NCBI RefSeq assembly: GCF_001078595.1
Contig: NZ_LFTY01000002.1
Coordinates: 2,289,773-2,353,772, forward strand
DNA from: Candidatus Rhodobacter oscarellae
GTDB lineage: Bacteria > Pseudomonadota > Alphaproteobacteria > Rhodobacterales > Rhodobacteraceae
Direction of reading: 5' to 3'
DNA: 64,000 nucleotides
The first letter of the stretch is position 1, and the number at the start of each line of letters is the position of its first letter. The notes beneath the pieces are model-generated. The model saw only the letters and a list, made by a program, of their open reading frames with translations. It was not told where the DNA came from and did no database searches. A program made the translations under genes and the position numbers. This document shows, in pieces, positions 52,902-61,845 of the stretch.

Positions 52902-53648
52902 ATGTTCCCCTTTCGCGATCATAACCCGTCCGAGAAGACGCCCTATGTGACCTACGCGCTGATCGCGGCCAATATCCTGATCTTCATCAGCTATTGGCAC
53001 CTCTTCGCGGACGAGCGCGCGCTCTTTCGGTTCTATTTCGACTGGGCGCTGATCCCCGAGAACGTGGCGGATGGCCGGAACCTAAGCGGGCTGGTCACCT
53101 CGATGTTCCTGCATGGCGGGCTGATGCATCTAGGGGGCAATATGCTGTTCCTGTGGATCTATGGCGACAACCTGGAAGAGGATATGGGGCACGCAGGCTT
53201 CCTGCTGTTCTACCTGGTCTGCGGGGTCGGCGCGGGGCTGGTGCATGTGCTGGCCGCGCCCTGGTCCACGGTGCCCACGGTGGGCACCTCGGGGGCGATC
53301 GCGGGCGTGATGGGCGGGTATCTGTTGCTCTACCCGCGCGCCCGGGTGGACGTGTTCTTTTTCTTCCTGGTGTTCTTCAAGATCTGGCCGATCCGGGCCT
53401 GGATCGTGCTTGGGGTCTGGTTCGTGCTGCAGGTGCTGGGCGGGCTGGGGTCCAGCATGGAGGGCGGCGGGGTGGCCTATTGGGCGCATATCGGCGGCTT
53501 CGTTCTTGGGGTGCTCTGCGTGCTGCCGCTCTGGGCGCGGCGCGGCGGGCAGTCCTTTTGGGCCCGCACCGGCGGCCATCCGGACCACCCCGAGACCAAG
53601 TACCGGCTGAGCCAGTCACGCATACCTATCGCCGGGAGGCGCCGATGA
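52902..53648 (+). CDS. Rhomboid family intramembrane serine protease
   Basis: A 248-residue membrane protein with six or so helices. The catalytic dyad is S130 in GTSGAIAG and H196 in WAHIGGF; N80 in HLGGNMLFLWI is the oxyanion residue. It cleaves transmembrane substrates within the inner membrane. Its stop overlaps the start of the GFA gene (ATGA). The basic C-terminus (SRIPIAGRRR) is unremarkable. Confidence 0.93.
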   Translation: MFPFRDHNPSEKTPYVTYALIAANILIFISYWHLFADERALFRFYFDWALIPENVADGRNLSGLVTSMFLHGGLMHLGGNMLFLWIYGDNLEEDMGHAGFLLFYLVCGVGAGLVHVLAAPWSTVPTVGTSGAIAGVMGGYLLLYPRARVDVFFFFLVFFKIWPIRAWIVLGVWFVLQVLGGLGSSMEGGGVAYWAHIGGFVLGVLCVLPLWARRGGQSFWARTGGHPDHPETKYRLSQSRIPIAGRRR

Positions 53649-54013
53649 AAGCATCATGCCATTGCGGGGCGGTCGAACTCGAGGTCACCTTGGCGGAGGA
53701 CATCGCAGAGGCGCGCCGCTGCGACTGCAGTTTTTGCCGCCGGCGGCAGGCCGCAAACGTATCAGTGCAAGAGACCGAGCTGACGGTGCTGCGGGGCGCG
53801 GACAAGCTGAGCCTCTACCAGTGGAACACCGGCACCGCAGAGCATTACTTTTGCTCGGTCTGCGGGATCTATACCCACCACCGGCGCAGGTCCGACAGCT
53901 CTGAGTTTGGCGTGAATATCGGCTGCCTTGAGGGCGTGAACCCCAAAGAGCTGGAGCCGCTGGGATGGAATGACGGGGCGAACCACCCCTCAGACGCGGG
54001 CGACGATCAGTAG
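53645..54013 (+). CDS. GFA (CENP-V) family zinc protein
   Basis: A 122-residue protein with the zinc-binding cysteines of the glutathione-dependent formaldehyde-activating fold: CHCGAVELEV at residues 5-14, CDCSFCRRR and CSVCGIYTHH. Family members bind zinc; many are annotated as formaldehyde-glutathione adduct enzymes without proof. It is translationally coupled to the rhomboid gene by a four-base overlap and overlaps the convergent pilin gene by seven bases. Confidence 0.9.
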   Translation: MKASCHCGAVELEVTLAEDIAEARRCDCSFCRRRQAANVSVQETELTVLRGADKLSLYQWNTGTAEHYFCSVCGIYTHHRRRSDSSEFGVNIGCLEGVNPKELEPLGWNDGANHPSDAGDDQ

Positions 54014-54195
54014 GTCGGGATGTTCTGGCTGGACATCACTTCGCCGATCTGTTCGCTGTAATCGGCGGTGTCGTTGCCCAGCGTTATGAAGATCGCGGTG
54101 ACCAGACCAACGACCGCGGCGGTCAGCACCACCCAGTCGACGGTGATGGCACCGGTCTCGTCCTCGAGTAGTTCTGCCAATCGCTTACGAGTCAT
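54007..54195 (-). CDS. Flp/type IVb pilin-like small protein
   Basis: A 62-residue protein with a short polar leader (MTRKRLAELLEDETG) and then a hydrophobic helix AITVDWVVLTAAVVGLVTAIF, the layout of Flp prepilins with cleavage after Gly. The usual Glu at position 5 of the mature form is Asp here. No tad/cpa assembly genes lie nearby, so it is an orphan pilin or a pseudopilin. It overlaps the GFA gene end to end. Confidence 0.75.
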   Translation of the reverse strand: MTRKRLAELLEDETGAITVDWVVLTAAVVGLVTAIFITLGNDTADYSEQIGEVMSSQNIPTY

Positions 54196-54272
54196 CTAAC
54201 CAATCCTAAGTTCACAACTGTCCCCTAGCGCTACCCTACAATGAGTCGGTTAACGGGGCTCCGAGTAAGAAC

Positions 54273-55061
54273 CTAGGAGTTTCGGATAACCCTGGCAAAT
54301 TTCTCATGAATTTCGGCATTTGCGGCGATCAATCCTTTGTCCATGACCGGATTGTCGACGTCCTTGATGCCCTCGACCATTCCGCCGGCCTCTCGCACGA
54401 TCAAAACGCCCGCCGCGATGTCCCAGGGGTGCAGGTGGCGTTCCCAGAACCCATCCATGCGCCCGGCGGCGACATAGGCCAGGTCCAGCGCCGCCGAGCC
54501 AAGCCGCCGCACACCAGAGCAGACCGGCGAAATGCGCGCCAGATCCTGCAGCGCGTGCGGCAGGTCGGGGCGGGTGCCAAACGGCAGGCCGGTGCCGAAC
54601 ATGGCCTCGATCATGCGGCTGCGCCCAGACACGCGCAGGCGGCTTTCGTTCATCCAGGCGCCCTGCCCCTTCTCGGCAAAGAACATCTCGTCCTTGGCGG
54701 GGTCAAACACCACGGCCGAGACGATCTCGCCCTTGTGCTCCAGGGCGATAGAGACCGACCAATGCGCCAGCCCGTGCAGAAAGTTGGTGGTCCCGTCCAG
54801 CGGGTCCACGATCCAGCGCCTTGTGGGGTCCTTGCCCTCCACCTCGTCGCTCTCCTCGGCCAGCCAGCCGTAATTTGGCCGCCCGTTCATCAGCTCTTCG
54901 CGGATGATCGCCTCGCTGGCCAGATCGGCGCGGCTGACGAAGTCGCCCGCGCCCTTCATCGAGACCTGCAGGTTCTCGACCTCGCGGAAGTCCTTCACAA
55001 GCGAACGCCCCGCGATGCGCGCGGCCTTAATCATCAGGTTGAGGTTGGCGCTGCCTTGCAT
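54273..55061 (-). CDS. suhB: Inositol monophosphatase family protein
   Basis: A 262-residue Mg-dependent phosphatase: the metal-site motif DPLDGTTNFLHGLAHW and the C-terminal WDIAAGVLIVREAGG are both present, along with an upstream LAEES. Members hydrolyse inositol-1-phosphate and related sugar phosphates; SuhB also assists rRNA transcription in enterobacteria. Standard length and start (MQGSANLNLM). The symbol is by family resemblance. Confidence 0.9.
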   Translation of the reverse strand: MQGSANLNLMIKAARIAGRSLVKDFREVENLQVSMKGAGDFVSRADLASEAIIREELMNGRPNYGWLAEESDEVEGKDPTRRWIVDPLDGTTNFLHGLAHWSVSIALEHKGEIVSAVVFDPAKDEMFFAEKGQGAWMNESRLRVSGRSRMIEAMFGTGLPFGTRPDLPHALQDLARISPVCSGVRRLGSAALDLAYVAAGRMDGFWERHLHPWDIAAGVLIVREAGGMVEGIKDVDNPVMDKGLIAANAEIHEKFARVIRNS

Positions 55062-55203
55062 GTCTGGCTCTCCGATGGGACCGGCGCGATATAGGCGAGC
55101 CGCGCGCGGAAGCCAAGCCGCTTAGGCCCGCCTCATTGCCGCAGGGCCCGGTCCGCCGGAACCCGCGACAGATCCCGCGCCATCGGCGCGCGGGGGGCCG
55201 CGC

Positions 55204-56979
55204 TTAGCGCGCCGGGCGCCCCGCCACCCAAAGCAGTGCCGCGCCCAGCACGCCCGACAGGGCAGAGGCGATCAGGATCGCCAGCTTCACCGTGTCCAGC
55301 GTGCTGCCGTCGAAGGCCGCCGAGCCGATGAAGATCGACATGGTAAAGCCAACGCCGCAAAGCGCCCCGGCGCCGATGATCTGCATCCAGGAGATCTCGG
55401 CCGAGAGCCGCGCCAGCCCCAGCCGCACCGCGATCCAGACCGCCAGGGCGATGCCCAGCGGCTTGCCCACCAGCAGGCCAAGGATCACGCCCAGCGCCTC
55501 GGGCGCGAAGAGATCAAACGACATCCCCACCAGTACGATCCCGGTATTGAGGAAGGCAAAGAGCGGCAGGATGAGGAAGTTCGACCAGCGCTCCAGCGCG
55601 TGCTGCAGGTGCAGGCCCGGCTCGCGCAGGCGGTCCATGGCGCCCTCCAGCACCTCAAAGGCGCGGTTGCCAATGCCCCGCGAGCTGCCGCTGGCCGCCT
55701 CAAGCTCGGCCTGGAATACCGCGGCGGTCTGCGCCGCCACGCCCGCCAGGTTCGCCCCCCGGCGCGACGGGATCGCCGCCGCGGTCAGCACCCCGGCCAC
55801 GGTGGCATGCAAGCCGCTTTCATGCACGTAGTACCACAGCACCACGCCCAGCAGCAGGTAGGGCAGCCGCGAATAAACCCGCGCCAGGTTCAGCCCCGCC
55901 ATCACCACCAGCACGACCCCCGCCAAGAGCAGCGCGTGCCCGTCGAACCCATGCCCGTAGAACAGCGCGATCACCACGATCGCGCCCAGGTCATCGGCGA
56001 TGGCCAGGGCCGAGACGAAGACCTTCAAAGAGGTCGGCACCCGCGAGCCCAGCAGCGCCATAATACCCAGCGTAAAGGCGATATCGGTGGCCATGGGCAC
56101 GCCCCAGCCCCCCGCTCCGGGCCCGCCCCAGTTCACCGCCACATAGATCAGCGCCGGCACCAGCATCCCGCCAATCGCGCCGATGATCGGCAGCGCCGCG
56201 CGGGACATATCCGACAGCTCTCCATCCACGATCTCGCGCTTGATCTCGATGCCCACCACCAGGAAGAACAGCGCCATCAAGCCGTCATTCACCCAGGCCT
56301 CGAAGGGCAGGTTCAGACCGCCCTCGCCAATGGAGATGCCGATCTTGAGGTGCTTGAGCTCCTCGTACCAGTGATGCAGCCCGATATTCACCGCGACCAA
56401 GGCGGCCAGTGTGGCCAGGATCAGCACCATGCCCGCCGAGGCGGCCCATTCGAAGAAATCGCTGCTGGCCAGGCGCCAGCGGTAGCCCAGGGGCTTGGTC
56501 GCGGCCTCGATCAGCGAATCCTCGTCCCAGGCGCCCTCGTAATGCCGCCCGTCAACGAATAGCGCGGGCGCGGCGTTGATATGCCCCGCCGTGGCCTCGG
56601 CGCGATGGTCCGCGAGCACCGCGTCGGTGGCCTCGGACGCCATATCGGCGCGCAGCTGCGCCACATCCAGGCCCAGCTCTGCGGCGGCGGCCTCTATCGC
56701 GTGCATGTCCAGAGCCCTGCCCCGCTCGAACAAGGCGCGATGCAGATCGAACGCCTTGCCCTGCCCCTGCGCGGCGATTACCGCGCGGGCGGCCTCCTGC
56801 GCCCCCGGCGCGCTGCCGGGCAAGAAGCGCAAAGTCAGGCACACGTCCTCTGTCGGGAACCGCTCTGCCGTGCGCATCATCACGTCGCGGATGCGCCGCG
56901 CCGGCTTGCTGGTGTAGTCGACAAACCAATGCAAAGAGACCTTCGCGTCGGCGGTTCCTAGAGTGATGTCTTGCGCCAT
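55204..56979 (-). CDS. nhaA: Na+/H+ antiporter NhaA with N-terminal thioredoxin-like (DsbA-type) domain
   Basis: A 591-residue fusion. Residues 1 to about 180 form a DsbA/thioredoxin-like domain (FVDYTSKPARRIRDVMMRTAERFP; C-terminal cis-Pro segment INAAPALFVDGRHYEG), but the CxxC is replaced by T-S-K-P, so it is redox-dead. From about 195 a complete NhaA follows, with ATDIAFTLGIMALLGSRVP and ADDLGAIVVIALFY carrying the ion-binding Asp residues. It exchanges protons for sodium, fitting a marine life. The extra domain could sense or scaffold. Confidence 0.93.
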   Translation of the reverse strand: MAQDITLGTADAKVSLHWFVDYTSKPARRIRDVMMRTAERFPTEDVCLTLRFLPGSAPGAQEAARAVIAAQGQGKAFDLHRALFERGRALDMHAIEAAAAELGLDVAQLRADMASEATDAVLADHRAEATAGHINAAPALFVDGRHYEGAWDEDSLIEAATKPLGYRWRLASSDFFEWAASAGMVLILATLAALVAVNIGLHHWYEELKHLKIGISIGEGGLNLPFEAWVNDGLMALFFLVVGIEIKREIVDGELSDMSRAALPIIGAIGGMLVPALIYVAVNWGGPGAGGWGVPMATDIAFTLGIMALLGSRVPTSLKVFVSALAIADDLGAIVVIALFYGHGFDGHALLLAGVVLVVMAGLNLARVYSRLPYLLLGVVLWYYVHESGLHATVAGVLTAAAIPSRRGANLAGVAAQTAAVFQAELEAASGSSRGIGNRAFEVLEGAMDRLREPGLHLQHALERWSNFLILPLFAFLNTGIVLVGMSFDLFAPEALGVILGLLVGKPLGIALAVWIAVRLGLARLSAEISWMQIIGAGALCGVGFTMSIFIGSAAFDGSTLDTVKLAILIASALSGVLGAALLWVAGRPAR

Positions 56980-57004
56980 GCGTGCCCCCCACCAGGCTGC
57001 CCGG

Positions 57005-57928
57005 TTACGCCGGTATTGTCTGCCCCTCGCGCTGAAGCTTCAAGGGCTCCGTCCGCGCCAGGCGCAGAAGATGCGCCATATAGGGCTTGGTTGTCTCAAC
57101 GTCCCGGGTGGCCGCGTAGAGCCGGCGCGTCACGCCCTGCGCCGTCAGCGGGCGGGTGACATAGTCGGAATGATAGCGCACCTCGCGCACCACCCAGTCG
57201 GGCAGCACCGCCACGCCGCGGTTCGAGGCCACCAGCAGCAGGATCACCGCCGTCAGCTCGACCTGCCGGATCCCGCGCGGCTCGACCTTGGCGGGCAGCA
57301 GAAGCTGGCTGTACACATCCAGCCGGGACCGCTCCACCGGGTAGGTGATCAAAAGCTCGTCGCGGAAATCCTCGGCCACGACAAACTCCTTCTGCGCCAG
57401 CGGGTGCTGGGCAGAGGCCACAAAGACCGGCTCGTAGTCGAAAAGCGCGGTGAAATCAACGTCGTCCAGATCCTCGGGATCCGAGGAGACCACCAGATCG
57501 ACCTCCTCGCGCTGCAGGGCGGGTAGCGCGTCAAAGGCCAGGCCGGGGCGGATGTCCACATCGACATCCGGCCAGGCCTTGCGGAAAAGTTCCAGGACGG
57601 GAAAGAGCCATTCAAAACAGGCATGGCATTCGATGGCGATATGCAGCCGCCCGGTCTTGCCGGTTCGCAGCCCGCGAAAATCCTCCTCTAGCGCCTCGAC
57701 CTCGGGCAGGACCTTCTCGGCCAGCTTCAACAGGCGCAGCCCGGCGGAGGAGAGCTTTAAGGGCTTGGTGCGGCGCACAAAAAGCTCCACGCCCGCTTGG
57801 TCCTCTAGCCCCTTCACCTGATGGCTGAGCGCCGATTGGGTGATGTTGAGCAGGTCGGCGGCACGGGCCAGCCCGCCCGCCTCGTGGATGGCTTTGATGG
57901 TGCGCAGGTGGCGGAATTCCAGGTGCAT
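57005..57928 (-). CDS. metR: LysR family regulator of methionine biosynthesis
   Basis: A 307-residue LysR-type regulator. The HTH is FRHLRTIKAIHEAGGLARAADLLNITQSALSHQVKGLE, and the effector domain contains the MetR-like IECHACFEWLFPVLE. MetR uses homocysteine as co-effector. It is divergent from metF, 92 bases apart, the arrangement expected for a regulator of that gene. Confidence 0.9.
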   Translation of the reverse strand: MHLEFRHLRTIKAIHEAGGLARAADLLNITQSALSHQVKGLEDQAGVELFVRRTKPLKLSSAGLRLLKLAEKVLPEVEALEEDFRGLRTGKTGRLHIAIECHACFEWLFPVLELFRKAWPDVDVDIRPGLAFDALPALQREEVDLVVSSDPEDLDDVDFTALFDYEPVFVASAQHPLAQKEFVVAEDFRDELLITYPVERSRLDVYSQLLLPAKVEPRGIRQVELTAVILLLVASNRGVAVLPDWVVREVRYHSDYVTRPLTAQGVTRRLYAATRDVETTKPYMAHLLRLARTEPLKLQREGQTIPA

Positions 57929-57939
57929 TTCAAATAGGG

Positions 57940-57992
57940 CTCATAACGTTAGTGAGTTTTATGAATTTGTCTCACGTCGTGGGCCATGAGAC
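57940..57992. promoter_or_regulatory. Candidate MetR operators in the metR-metF gap
   Basis: Several symmetric elements overlap here: CTCATAACGTTAGTGAG (57940-57956, near-palindrome), GTGAG...CTCAC (57952-57974), and GTCTCA...TGAGAC (57969-57992). MetR sites are usually TGAA-N5-TTCA; no exact match is seen, so assignment to MetR is by location. Confidence 0.4.
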
Positions 57993-58020
57993 AAGAGGAC
58001 AACTCAAGCAGGATAATAGT

Positions 58021-58881
58021 ATGCCCCGCCTCTCCTTTGAATTCTTCCCGCCCAACGGTCTAGACGCCTCTTTCCGCCTCTGGGACGCGGTGAACGAGCT
58101 GGCCCCTTTGGAGCCGCATTTCGTCTCGGTCACCTATGGCGCTGGCGGGACCACGCGGGATTTGACTCACGAGGCCGTGGGCACGATCAACAGCCATTAC
58201 GGGCTGAATGTGGCCGCGCATCTGACCTGCGTGGATGCCACGCGGGCCGAGACGCTTGAGATCGCGCAAGGCTATGCCGAGGCGGGCGTGACCGAGATCG
58301 TGGCGCTGCGGGGCGACCCGCCCAAGGGCGTCAGCCATTTTGAGCCCCACCCCGATGGCTTCGCCGACAGCGCCGAGCTGGTCGCCGCCCTGGCCGATAT
58401 GAACAAGTTCCACATCCGTGTCGGCGCCTATCCCGATCCGCACCCCGAGGCGCAACTCCCCGGTGCGGATGTGGATTGGTTGAAGCGCAAGATCGACGCG
58501 GGCGCGGGCTCGGCGATCACGCAGTTCTTCTTTGAGGCCGAGACCTTCTTTCGGTTCCGCGACGCCTGCGCGGCGGCGGGGATCGACGCGCCGATCATCC
58601 CCGGCATCCTGCCGATAGAGAACTGGACGCGGATGCAGCGCTTTGCCCAGCGCTGCGGCGCGCATGTGCCGGGCTGGCTGGCGGACGCGTTTGAGACGGC
58701 GATCCGCGACGACCGCCATGATCTGCTGGCGATTGCGACCTGCACCGAGCTCTGCTCTGACCTGATTGAGGGCGGGGTCGAGGATCTACATTTCTACACG
58801 TTGAACAAACCCTCGCTGACCCGCGAGGTCGCCCATGCCCTTGGCGTGACGCCGAAACTGGCGCTGCGCGACGTAGCGTAA
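58021..58881 (+). CDS. metF: Methylenetetrahydrofolate reductase
   Basis: A 286-residue FAD enzyme reducing methylene-THF to methyl-THF for methionine synthesis. SFEFFPPNG at the start, VSVTYGAGGTTRD, ALRGDPPKG and AITQFFFEAETFFRFRDAC are family motifs. The start at 58021 (MPRLSFEFFPP) is standard length; a longer frame from 57952 would run through the operator region. It supplies the same methyl cycle as ahcY at 13.2 kb. Confidence 0.96.
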   Translation: MPRLSFEFFPPNGLDASFRLWDAVNELAPLEPHFVSVTYGAGGTTRDLTHEAVGTINSHYGLNVAAHLTCVDATRAETLEIAQGYAEAGVTEIVALRGDPPKGVSHFEPHPDGFADSAELVAALADMNKFHIRVGAYPDPHPEAQLPGADVDWLKRKIDAGAGSAITQFFFEAETFFRFRDACAAAGIDAPIIPGILPIENWTRMQRFAQRCGAHVPGWLADAFETAIRDDRHDLLAIATCTELCSDLIEGGVEDLHFYTLNKPSLTREVAHALGVTPKLALRDVA

Positions 58882-58930
58882 ATTCCGCAACGGGGCTTGC
58901 GGCCCGCTGAAGGCGGTGCAAACTGCGCCC

Positions 58931-59413
58931 ATGGGCAATTTCATCGCGCAATCCATGGACGACCTGCCGACGCGGGAGCAGATGCTCGCGATGTCGGGGC
59001 TGGAATTCATGCAGGGCGTTCTGGACGGCACCGTCTCGGGCCCGCCCATCGGGCCGACGCTGAACTACTGGCTGGATGTGGTCGAGGAGGGCCGCGTGGT
59101 GTTCCGCGGCGCGCCGACCTTCGAGACGATGAACCCGATGGGCACGGTGCATGGCGGCTGGTACGGCACCTTGCTGGACAGCTGCATGGCCTGCGCGATC
59201 ATGACCGTGGTGCCCAAGGGCGCCTTCTACACCACGCTGGAATACAAGATTAACATCACCCGCGGCATCCCGCTGGGGATGGAGATCGTGGCCGAGGGGC
59301 TGGTGCAGCACGCGGGGCGCTCCACCGGCGTGGCCAATGGCGAGATCCGCGGCGCCGAGGATGGCAAGCTTTATGCGACAGGCTCCACGACCTGTATGAT
59401 CATGCGGCCCTAG
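58931..59413 (+). CDS. PaaI family thioesterase (hot-dog fold)
   Basis: A 160-residue hot-dog thioesterase: TFETMNPMGTVHGGWYGTLLDSCMACAIMTVVP is the PaaI-type active-site segment (N-P-x-G-x-x-H-G-G), followed by YTTLEYKINITRGI. The ATG at 58931 is preferred to a GTG at 58916. It is 49 bp after metF on the same strand; a functional link is not evident. The substrate is an unknown acyl-CoA. Confidence 0.88.
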   Translation: MGNFIAQSMDDLPTREQMLAMSGLEFMQGVLDGTVSGPPIGPTLNYWLDVVEEGRVVFRGAPTFETMNPMGTVHGGWYGTLLDSCMACAIMTVVPKGAFYTTLEYKINITRGIPLGMEIVAEGLVQHAGRSTGVANGEIRGAEDGKLYATGSTTCMIMRP

Positions 59414-59462
59414 AGGCGCTCTGCTTTAGGCGGCAATCTGGATGGGTGTGCCGCGGCACCCT

Positions 59463-59481
59463 CCCGGATCTATGATCCGGG
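59463..59481 (+). terminator. Hairpin after the PaaI-type thioesterase gene
   Basis: CCCGGATC-TAT-GATCCGGG, an 8-bp perfect stem with a three-base loop, 50 bases past the stop codon. It lies between convergent genes (gshB ends at 59562) and is followed by a mixed sequence without a strong T-run. Confidence 0.55.
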
Positions 59482-59561
59482 ACGAATCACCAAGATTTCC
59501 TTAAGAAAACAGACCCACAACGAGGTTTCCCGATTTGACGCGCGCGCGCAGGCCGCGTCGC

Positions 59562-60503
59562 TCAGCCGCGCTTGGCCTCTATCGCCTCCCAGATCAGCGC
59601 CGCGGTGTTGGTGCCGTCGAACCGCTCCAGCTCCTGGATGCCCGTGGGCGAGGTCACGTTGATCTCGGTCAGGTAGTCGCCGATCACGTCGATGCCGACA
59701 AAGATCTGGCCCTTTTCGCGCAAGGTAGCCCCGATGGCGGCGCAGATCTCGCGGTCGCGCGCGGTGAGCCCCACCTTCTCGGGCCGCCCGCCCACATGCA
59801 TGTTCGAGCGGGTCTCGCCCTTCTGCGGCACGCGGTTGATCGCGCCCACAGGCTGGCCGTCCACCAGGATCACCCGCTTGTCGCCATTGGAGACGTCCGG
59901 CAGGAACTTCTGCGCGATCAGGGGCTCGCGGTTGATGCCGGTGAAAAGCTCGTGCAGCGAGGTCAGGTTCTTGTCGTCGGGGCCCAGGCGGAACACGCCC
60001 GCGCCGCCATTGCCGTAGAGCGGCTTGAGGATGATGTCGCCATGGGCCTCCTTGAACGCCTTCAGCGTGTCCAGGTCGCGGGCGATGGTGGTGGGCGGCG
60101 TCAGCTCGGGGAATTGCAGCACCAAGAGCTTCTCGGGGTAGTTGCGCACCCAGAACGGGTCGTTCACCACCAGCGTGCCGGGATGGATCAGGTCCAAAAG
60201 ATGCGTGGTGGTGATGTAGCCCATGTCAAAGGGCGGGTCCTGGCGCAGCCAGACCACGTCCCAATCGGCAAGGTCGACCTCCTCCTCGGGGGCGAGATCC
60301 ACATGGTTGCCGACCTCGCGGCGCAGAACCATGCGCTGCCCGCGCGCCGTCACGCGGCCGCTTTGAAAGGCCAGCTTGTCGGGGGTGTAGAAGAAAAGCT
60401 CATGGCCGCGCGCCTGCGCCTCTTCGGCGATGCGGAACGTGCTGTCGGCATCAATGTCGACGGCATCGATTGGGTCCATTTGGAAGGCGACTTTTAGGGA
60501 CAT
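59562..60503 (-). CDS. gshB: Glutathione synthase
   Basis: A 313-residue ATP-grasp enzyme joining gamma-glutamylcysteine and glycine. [20 protein letters not shown] at the start, [36 protein letters not shown] and [24 protein letters not shown] are the family blocks. It is the third gene of the rsmI-yraN-gshB run on the minus strand. The glutathione system may also serve the GFA-family protein. Confidence 0.97.
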   Translation of the reverse strand: MSLKVAFQMDPIDAVDIDADSTFRIAEEAQARGHELFFYTPDKLAFQSGRVTARGQRMVLRREVGNHVDLAPEEEVDLADWDVVWLRQDPPFDMGYITTTHLLDLIHPGTLVVNDPFWVRNYPEKLLVLQFPELTPPTTIARDLDTLKAFKEAHGDIILKPLYGNGGAGVFRLGPDDKNLTSLHELFTGINREPLIAQKFLPDVSNGDKRVILVDGQPVGAINRVPQKGETRSNMHVGGRPEKVGLTARDREICAAIGATLREKGQIFVGIDVIGDYLTEINVTSPTGIQELERFDGTNTAALIWEAIEAKRG

Positions 60504-60556
60504 CTGCGGGGCTCCGGTGACTTACCCCGACTACATGGCCCCGCCGCGCCGCGGCG

Positions 60557-60910
60557 TCAATGAAGGGTGACGTTTTCAAGCACTTCCACAGCGCCTGCCG
60601 CATCGACCAGGGCGACGTCGATGCGCGCCTCGCTGCTTTGGCCAAGCGCCAACCGCGCCATGTATCCGGCCGCCGAAGCCTCGATGCGCCCGATCTGACG
60701 CGCAGATACGCGGGACGCGGCGGTGGCGAAGTCCTTGCTTTTCTTGACCTCGACGAAAACGGTCATGCCGTCTTGCGATAGGATGAGGTCGATCTCACCG
60801 ACAGGCCCACGCCAGCGGCGCTCTTGCTCGGCATAGCCCTGCCCGGAATAGAAGCGCGAAACGATATCCTCGGCGGCCTCGCCGGCGTAATGCGATATCT
60901 GTCCGCTCAT
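60557..60910 (-). CDS. yraN: YraN family (UPF0102) endonuclease-like protein
   Basis: A 117-residue protein with the PD-(D/E)xK-like core GEIDLILSQDGMTVFVEVKKSKDF and an N-terminal AEDIVSRFYSGQGYAEQERRW. The family resembles Holliday-junction resolvases; a biochemical role is not established. It overlaps rsmI by four bases, the usual order. Confidence 0.93.
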   Translation of the reverse strand: MSGQISHYAGEAAEDIVSRFYSGQGYAEQERRWRGPVGEIDLILSQDGMTVFVEVKKSKDFATAASRVSARQIGRIEASAAGYMARLALGQSSEARIDVALVDAAGAVEVLENVTLH

Positions 60911-61746
60911 TCTGGCTTCTCCCGTTGTAAGGCAGCTTGGTAAACCTGGCGTTTAGGCAGGCCCAATTGTTCGGCGACGAAACCCGCGGCGTCTTTCACG
61001 CTCATCTCCAGAAGGGCTTTGTCCAATGCGTCATCCATATCATCCGCCGCGGCCTCTCGGCGGTCGCGATCAATCACCAAGACGATTTCGCCCTTAAGGC
61101 TTTCGCCCTCCAGCGACTTGGCCAGTTCCGCAACAGTGCCGCGGCGCGCCTCTTCGAAGCGCTTGGTCAATTCGCGACACACCGCCGCCTCTCTTTCCCC
61201 CGCCTTATCGGACATCTCACCTAAGATTCGGTTAATTCGCTTCGCACTTTCAAAGATCACAACCGTTGCCGGCACCGCCAACACCTCGGCCAGCCAGCTC
61301 TGCCGCGCGCCCTTGCTGGCCGGAGGGAAGCCGGCAAACAGGAAGCGATCCGTCGGCAGGCCCGACAGCGTCAGCGCGGCCATCACCGCCGACGGCCCCG
61401 GCGCGCTGGTGACCGGCAAGCCCTCCGCCATCGCCTCGCGCGCCAACTGAAACCCCGGATCCGCCACCAGCGGCGTCCCCGCCTCGGACGCATAGGCAAC
61501 AGAGCGCCCCTCGCGCAGCGCCCGGAGTATCTGCGGACGCGCCTTCGCGCCATTATGGTCGTGATAGGCAACGATCTGCCGACCCTCCAGTGCGACGCCA
61601 TGGATCTGCATCAGGCGCCGCAACGTGCGCGTATCCTCCGCCGCCAGCACATCCGCTGAGGCCAATATATCCAGCCCGCGCAAGGTGATGTCGCGCGCCG
61701 TCCCAATCGGCGTGGCCACAAAGTAAAGCCCGGCATCCAGTTTCAT
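60907..61746 (-). CDS. rsmI: 16S rRNA (cytidine(1402)-2'-O)-methyltransferase
   Basis: A 279-residue SAM-dependent methyltransferase of the tetrapyrrole-methylase fold: GLYFVATPIGTARDITLRGLDIL, AAEDTRT, YHDHNGAKA, ASEAGTPLVADPG and TSAPGPSAVMAAL are all present. It modifies the decoding centre of 16S rRNA. I use ATG 61746, with GGAAAAG upstream; a GTG at 61761 is the alternative. Confidence 0.96.
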   Translation of the reverse strand: MKLDAGLYFVATPIGTARDITLRGLDILASADVLAAEDTRTLRRLMQIHGVALEGRQIVAYHDHNGAKARPQILRALREGRSVAYASEAGTPLVADPGFQLAREAMAEGLPVTSAPGPSAVMAALTLSGLPTDRFLFAGFPPASKGARQSWLAEVLAVPATVVIFESAKRINRILGEMSDKAGEREAAVCRELTKRFEEARRGTVAELAKSLEGESLKGEIVLVIDRDRREAAADDMDDALDKALLEMSVKDAAGFVAEQLGLPKRQVYQAALQREKPE

Positions 61747-61845
61747 CTTTTCCGGCCTCACAAGACGCCCCCGCTATGATTGCGTTTACTCCACCCAATC
61801 TTCGGCATAATCTGCACCGGTCGGCAAGCCAAGGGGAGCGTTGGG

